From assembly GCF_009600885.1 (NCBI RefSeq), contig NZ_VCLA01000018.1:1-40405 (forward strand): DNA of 40,405 nucleotides, given 5' to 3'. Each line of letters opens with the position of its first letter. Within the stretch, counting starts at the first letter, position 1. A program made the position numbers and the translations under genes. The stretch comes from Streptomyces jumonjinensis. Its GTDB lineage: Bacteria; Actinomycetota; Actinomycetes; Streptomycetales; Streptomycetaceae. Of this stretch, positions 38,101-40,405 are shown piece after piece. The notes under the pieces are model-generated. The model was not told the origin of the DNA and searched no databases. It was given only the letters and a program-made list of their open reading frames with translations.

Positions 38101-40405
38101 TCCAGGGGGCCGCGGATGGTCTGGCGGACGTAGCCGTGGGCCGGTATGTCCGGGTGAAGCCGGTCGGCGGTGTGGAGGGCCAGCTGTACGGGGGTGAGCG
38201 GGAACGGTGTGCCGTCCGGGACGGGAGCGGCGGCAAGGGGCCGGACGCCGCGTTCCCCGGCCGCGTCGGCCGATGCCGGTACGGGCGGCGCGCTGGGCGA
38301 TGCGCCGGGCAGCAGGTCGGGCGATGTGCCGAGGTGCGCGGCCAGTTCGCGGACGGTCCGGTACTCGAAGAAGAGCGTGGCGGGCAGAGGGACGCCCAGC
38401 TCCCGTTCGAGCTGCTTGACGAGGTCGACGGCGGCGAGCGAGTCGAGGCCGAGGGAGAAGAACGGCTCGTCGTCGGAGATGTCCGCGGGAGGCAGGCGCA
38501 CTGCCGTGGCCAGCAGCCGGCGCAGCGAGGCGGCGATATCCGCGCCCACGCCCGGTCGGTCGCCGGGCGGGGTGCGGTGGTCGTGTACGGGGAGCCGCTC
38601 CGCGGCCTCCGGTACCGCCGGTACGGGCCCCGGGCTCGCTTCCGGTACGGCTCCCGGCTCCGGTGCGGGCGATGCCTCGGCTTCGGCCGGGGCCGACGGA
38701 TACGGATACGGGTGCGGCGGGGAGGCCGGTGTCAGGTCGGCGATCAGCAGGTGCGCCGCATCGACCGCGCACGCGGTCCGGAGCGCCGCCAGCGCGGGAG
38801 CGGTGGCCAGAGGCCGGCCCCCGGCGCGCGGCGCTCCGGCCGTTCCCGGGCCCGTGCCCGTGCCCATTCGCGGTCCCGTGCCCAGGGCGGCGGCCAGTCC
38901 CGTCTCGGCGAACGCGGCGAGGCTCACGGACTGCCACGGCCGGCCGGCCCGGCGTTCCGACGCGGCGAACGCGTCCAGGAAGGCGTTGGCGGCGGCGTAG
39001 TCGCCCAGCGCGCCCGCCAGGCCGGGCAGTACGGAGGAGACCGAGGAGAACGCCACACAGACCGCCGGGCTCAGGCGATGCCGCCGCAGGGCCCGGGAGA
39101 GCAGCACGCTGCCGCGTGTCTTGGCGGCCAGGACCCCGGCCATCTCCTCGGGCGTCTTGTTCCGCAGCGTTCCCGGCCGCACCACGCCCGCGGCGTGGAA
39201 GACGGCGTCCAGGCCGGGCAGATCGGTGAGGAGGGCGTCGACGTCCCGCTCCACCGATACATCGGCGACCCGGTAGTGGACGGTGGCGCCGAGCGCGCCG
39301 AGTTCCTCGATCAGCCCTGCCGGGGGACGGGGGGAACGGCCCGCGAGGACGAGGGTCGGGCGGCCGAGTCCGGCGAGGTCCCGGGCGAGCGCGGCGCCGA
39401 TCCCGCCGCCGCCTCCGGTGATGAGGAAGACGCCGTCCGGCGGCAGCGGCGGGGGCGGCGCCGTACCGGTCAGCGGTGCGACGGTACGGGTGAGCCGGTG
39501 TCCCGCCCGCCAGACGACCGTGGCGGCCGGGCCCGCCGCGCCGGCCGTCGTACTGCCCGCCGCACTACCGGTCGTACTGCCCGCCGTACTACCGGTCGTA
39601 CCGCCCGCCCGCAGTTCGGTCAGTACCGCCGCCAGCCGCTGCGACGGGGTGTCGAGCGAGCAGAGGTCGACGCCGGTGACCGCCAGTCCTGGTGTCTCCT
39701 GCGGGAGCGCCAGGGCGAGTCCGGTGAGGAGGGCGTGGGCCGGGCGCGGCCGTTCGGGCGCCGTCCCTGTGGTGTGAACGTCCTCGGTGAGCAGCAGCAG
39801 CCGGCCCGCCCCTGTCTCGTCGAGCAGCGAGACCGCCGTGCGGAAGGCCGCCAGCGCGGTGTCCCGCGCCCGGTCGAGCACGCCGGGGTCCGTGAGGTCG
39901 GGAGCCGCCCCGGCCACCAGAACGACCGCGTCCGGCGGACCGTCACCCGTCCCGTGCGTCCGGATGCCCTCGGCGGCGAGCTGTTCGGCGAGCGCGCGCA
40001 CGGACGCGGCGTCAGGGCCGGTCAGCAGCACCGAGCGTACGTCGGCGCGGCCGTCGGGCAGGGCGGTCTCCTCCCACCCGACCCGGTGCAGCAGGGCGCT
40101 CATCGGCGGGTCCGCCCAGTGCCGGCCGCGCTGGAAGGGGTAGGGCGGCAGCGGGACACGGCGGTGACCGGCGTCCAGCGCCGTACGGTCCAGCGGCACG
40201 CCGAGCGACCACAGCCGGCCGACGGTCTCCAGGAGTTCCCTGGGTCCGCCGCCCCCGCCGCCGGGGTGCGCCCCGGAAGCCGAGCGCAGGTCGGAACCGC
40301 CCGGCAGAGCGGGGATCGCCGTCACCCGGCCGTGGGGTCCGGCGGGTGCATCGGACCCATCGGACCCATCGGACCCATCGGATTCGCCGGATCCGCCGGC
40401 CGGTG
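32175..40405 (-). CDS. Hybrid PKS-NRPS multienzyme (partial: N-terminal part beyond the right edge)
   Basis: The frame is open from the right edge to the stop at 32175-32177. Residue numbers here count from the GTG at 40325, which is only a numbering point, not the start. The order is: post-AT linker (30-70, RLWSLGVPLD and PLPPYPFQRGRHW), ketoreductase (80-480), acyl carrier (597-666), condensation (706-1128), adenylation (1192-1690), peptidyl carrier (1724-1792), second condensation (1834-2290) and terminal reductase-like domain (2326-2716). The linker implies KS and AT domains just outside the window. The module would add and ketoreduce a polyketide unit, join it to one amino acid, and release the chain by an unusual terminal pair. 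Linkers are long, Pro/Gly/Ser-rich and repeat-encoded. No thioesterase is present. Confidence 0.93.
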   Translation of the reverse strand, partial: PAGGSGESDGSDGSDGSDAPAGPHGRVTAIPALPGGSDLRSASGAHPGGGGGGPRELLETVGRLWSLGVPLDRTALDAGHRRVPLPPYPFQRGRHWADPPMSALLHRVGWEETALPDGRADVRSVLLTGPDAASVRALAEQLAAEGIRTHGTGDGPPDAVVLVAGAAPDLTDPGVLDRARDTALAAFRTAVSLLDETGAGRLLLLTEDVHTTGTAPERPRPAHALLTGLALALPQETPGLAVTGVDLCSLDTPSQRLAAVLTELRAGGTTGSTAGSTTGSAAGSTTAGAAGPAATVVWRAGHRLTRTVAPLTGTAPPPPLPPDGVFLITGGGGGIGAALARDLAGLGRPTLVLAGRSPRPPAGLIEELGALGATVHYRVADVSVERDVDALLTDLPGLDAVFHAAGVVRPGTLRNKTPEEMAGVLAAKTRGSVLLSRALRRHRLSPAVCVAFSSVSSVLPGLAGALGDYAAANAFLDAFAASERRAGRPWQSVSLAAFAETGLAAALGTGPRMGTGTGPGTAGAPRAGGRPLATAPALAALRTACAVDAAHLLIADLTPASPPHPYPYPSAPAEAEASPAPEPGAVPEASPGPVPAVPEAAERLPVHDHRTPPGDRPGVGADIAASLRRLLATAVRLPPADISDDEPFFSLGLDSLAAVDLVKQLERELGVPLPATLFFEYRTVRELAAHLGTSPDLLPGASPSAPPVPASADAAGERGVRPLAAAPVPDGTPFPLTPVQLALHTADRLHPDIPAHGYVRQTIRGPLDADLLGRALAALADRHTMLRIRIGNTTGDDGTTEPRQYVAPPAALSTWYEVRECPGGIRALEAALCNRPFDLSAESPLRAVLARESTDLAHLVLVIHHAAGDGYSLNILGEELWSLYTALSLGREPSLPALDTDFARYAAAVADERSSAAFATDQRYWSGRLASRREVLRLPYDGDPTAPPTAPLATHQSALDPALTAALRERAAAHGVTLFHLLLAVHVRCLARWSGQREIAVNVARARRETRLAGLDRLVGPLADTLPLLCEADPDEPVPALAQRLRDSWLESEEHAMPSGLDLARLLPGDRHGPRTVSPAGFSFARFPATLDGQCPVAVRPTAAGTATAATRLTLLCWEDGTILRLSWNFPVRLFDPTTVARLAHDFQEELTALAGPRPTDPPRPGAPMDPPRPGAPMDPPRPDAPTPPTGPVRTGPSPALPPAAVPRQETGSATIVRRLLARFRSTPDAVAVDTGTATLTYAELDRASRSLATRLLAHGVTPGSLVALLTEPGADTVVSVVAVLRAGAGWVPLDAGHPSARLADQIARSGARTVVCHAPTRAAGDALGADVTLVPVDGPSPVDVLATPAPDGPVDAGSIAYTIFTSGSTGRPKAVPITHRSMENYLDWAIGAFGYDERDRLAQTASICFDASVRQLLAPLLVGATVVAVPWRLVRDPDLLLTHVERTRITVWSSVPTLWAQLLTAAEDRVRRGAGRPDLSALRWIHVGGEALSPAHVRRWFDLFGSGQRIANLYGPTEATVNTTCHVIDARPDDQVRRLPIGRPVTGTEVEVAGPDGAALPPGEAGELLIAGTGLTPGYLGEPALTEAAFTVRGGRRWYRSGDRVRRSPDGTLEFLGRLDDQVKIRGHRVEPGEIEAVLQTHPDVAHAVVLVQDGRLIAAVTSRPGAPRPDAVALRLHLATTLPPYMLPARITPVDELPLTGTGKVDRHRLLALRPADGPAGADPRTGTGTDEPNGPAEAVRRTPPVTPTEVRLARIWSVLLQTGEVCREDDFFALGGDSLLVLEVFARLEREGGPLPRPTVVYRHRTLAALAAAIDSAAVDSAAVDTAGVDPGATAVDAGHRTTDPAAAGGASHPAPAPFPLTPGQRGFLLAEAIAPGAGSAWLTRLRLHGPLHTERFQTAVDLLVARHPMLRTVFPAGARPAVQQELPPSLRLPVDFETLTGPHQLDERIAAERARRFEPWAWPLLRLRVLTLAPDEHVLVVHAHHVIGDGYSAALLVRELMAGYDALTRGERPETPAPRSTFRDYTAHLARQAQATAGEQARPVPQPGAPSTADHGAADRWARLSAPYRMPVLRTDDTGGRRPAGHPGGEDGGVRSADRPARVPSFHSRGFVIEAGQVEELRALASGTGATLYAPLLTAYYRALAAATGRADLVLGLAVSGRDHPLPDVNRVFGPFATAVPVRPAGPGSVRSADPAFGDDLRRVVAEAVAARTYEGTVPLLPSGLPMTAQFFFTFLDFSALGPESGRTLTVTWDDSDSEFTPPPVGTDVFMAARLDGGRLRVTVRASGAAFSPDGLAALADSVRAGLTHAVARHAPDPSAPDPSAPARTAPARSPHSQAAVPGPEQRMDSALVGYLPSPAHLARLACLPEGALPREELRALLFPDGRPRLLETLDTPLGRSGFVCVPVFADELASGEALLRHTVRGVELASSLGARSVSLAGMIPSLTGYGFDVLRATGAGGATAAVTTGHAATVVSVVKTVHAALDATRQELGGLTVAFVGLGSIGASSLELLLTRAQAGSRTRRPPARLLLCDVPGSGPRLRELASGLRARGLADAVEVLESDAGLPEAVYEAGLIVTAVSGGGALLDIDRLLPGTTVVDDSFPHCFDTGRALARMRERGDVLVVGGGLLAVGEAERQTADGLPAVAASGYLAQPWLPGTVASCRLESLLHASGADVPLVRGLVDGPTGLAYWAAAEAAGTGAAPLHLLGHAVDTGSLTGFRREVMPGRGTSGSPS
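32178..33350 (-). other. C-terminal Rossmann reductase domain, acyl-ACP-reductase-like
   Basis: This domain of about 390 residues starts MDSALVGYLPSPAHLARL. It has SLAGMIPSLTGYGF (2417-2430), VTTGHAATVVSVVKTVHAAL (2445-2464), the dinucleotide loop VAFVGLGSIGASS (GxGxxG, 2480-2485), and GLIVTAVSGGGALLDIDRLLPGTTVVDDSFPHCF (2554-2587). The order and spacing match cyanobacterial long-chain acyl-ACP reductase (LGGFTSI, TTGNTHTAYV, VAVVGATGDIG, DFIVWVAS, VLIDGGYPK). It is not the SDR-type thioester reductase usually found at NRPS ends. Cys2586 is the nearest candidate nucleophile, but it does not fall at the exact place of the cyanobacterial catalytic Cys. Confidence 0.65.
33456..34826 (-). other. 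Second, terminal condensation-type domain (C2)
   Basis: It begins at FPLTPGQRGFLLAEAIAPGAG. The active-site motif HHVIGDG (1962-1968) is intact, and VFGPFATAVPVR is the distal core. A Pro/Gly-rich insert of about 70 residues (2010-2080) splits its two halves. No carrier domain follows it in this protein. Confidence 0.85.
34950..35156 (-). other. Peptidyl carrier (PCP) domain
   Basis: EDDFFALGGDSLLVLEVFARLE has the phosphopantetheine serine at about residue 1755. A linker of IDSAAVDSAAVDTAG repeats follows. Confidence 0.9.
35256..36752 (-). other. Adenylation (A) domain
   Basis: A3 is FTSGSTGRPK (1339-1348), A5 is NLYGPTEATVN, A7 is YRSGDRV, A8 is GRLDDQVKIRGHRVEPGEIE and A10 is PLTGTGK (K1680). 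By alignment from memory to the GrsA pocket the ten code residues read D, A, R, S, H, G, L, V, N, K. I do not recognise this code; Arg at the third position is unusual. Confidence 0.88.
36843..36923 (-). repeat. 27-bp tandem repeat x3 in the C1-A linker
   Basis: It encodes DPPRPGAPM, DPPRPGAPM and DPPRPDAPT (residues 1135-1161) between the C1 and A domains. In frame and near-identical, it is likely to vary in copy number. Confidence 0.85.
36942..38210 (-). other. First condensation domain (C1)
   Basis: It begins at FPLTPVQLALHTADRLHP. The active-site HHxxxDG is HHAAGDG (838-844), and RLVGPLADTLPLL is the distal core motif. It joins the ACP-bound polyketide to the amino acid on the following PCP. 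Confidence 0.9.
38328..38537 (-). other. Acyl carrier (ACP) domain of the PKS-NRPS
   Basis: DDEPFFSLGLDSLAAVDLVKQLE carries the phosphopantetheine serine at about residue 629 (GLDSL), followed by FFEYRTVRELAAHL. Confidence 0.9.
38886..40088 (-). other. Ketoreductase (KR) domain of the PKS-NRPS
   Basis: The NADPH loop is LITGGGGGIGAALAR (301-315). Catalytic candidates are K402, S430 (FSSVSS), Y443 and N447 (DYAAANAFL), so the domain looks active. The LDD motif of B-type KRs is absent (AGVVRPGTL in its place), so the stereochemical type is not clear. Confidence 0.85.
40349..40384 (-). repeat. 9-bp tandem repeat x4 at the right edge
   Basis: CATCGGACC units repeat four times (the last diverges) and encode a GSDGSDGSD stretch between the out-of-window AT domain and the post-AT linker. 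Confidence 0.8.

Overview
The window looks like chromosomal DNA of a Streptomyces-type actinomycete. It is very GC-rich with G/C third codon positions and many GTG and TTG starts. It carries families typical of that group: an Mrp antiporter, a DinB/mycothiol-type protein, Tat-exported enzymes, a Ser/Thr kinase with an FHA partner, and modular PKS/NRPS genes. No rRNA, tRNA, CRISPR array or insertion sequence was seen. All homology statements come from reading translated sequence, without any database search.

Left part (1-7858): the end of an Mrp-type Na+/H+ antiporter operon (mnhA with a fused MnhB domain, then mnhC running off the left edge), an F420/NADP-type reductase, an 850-base gene-free stretch, and a three-gene ABC-2 exporter operon closed by two back-to-back hairpins.

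Region 8269-14233 is the least explained. It holds a 449-residue protein of unknown function, a membrane GT2 glycosyltransferase, a small one-TM protein, a 224-residue protein whose C-terminal domain is clearly homologous to the end of the 449-residue protein, a DUF6065-like protein and a DxH-type glycosyltransferase translationally coupled to it. Hairpins separate several of the genes.

Region 14366-21293: a scar of broken genes (MFS C-terminus, an unknown C-terminus, a GH3-like adenylating enzyme N-terminus) is followed by an intact, tightly packed tailoring set: PPM/LCM-type methyltransferase, FAD oxygenase, LysR ligand-binding domain without its DNA-binding domain, alpha/beta hydrolase, second methyltransferase and cytochrome P450. 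A perfect 14-bp hairpin closes it. No intact scaffold-building enzyme is present.

Region 21380-31919: a hydrolase, a DinB protein, a secreted trypsin-like protease, a membrane Ser/Thr kinase overlapping an FHA gene, and three secreted enzymes on the minus strand. Two of these (a GH43-like enzyme and an M23 peptidase) each end in seven PLL/DUF346-type repeats, predicting seven-bladed lectin propellers.

Right part (32175-40405): the 3' end of a very large hybrid PKS-NRPS gene (minus strand, entering from beyond the right edge) in the order post-AT linker, KR, ACP, C, A, PCP, C, and then a terminal Rossmann domain. That last domain resembles cyanobacterial acyl-ACP reductase rather than the usual SDR-type thioester reductase. 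This domain and the 8269-14233 cluster are the best candidates for undescribed biology here.
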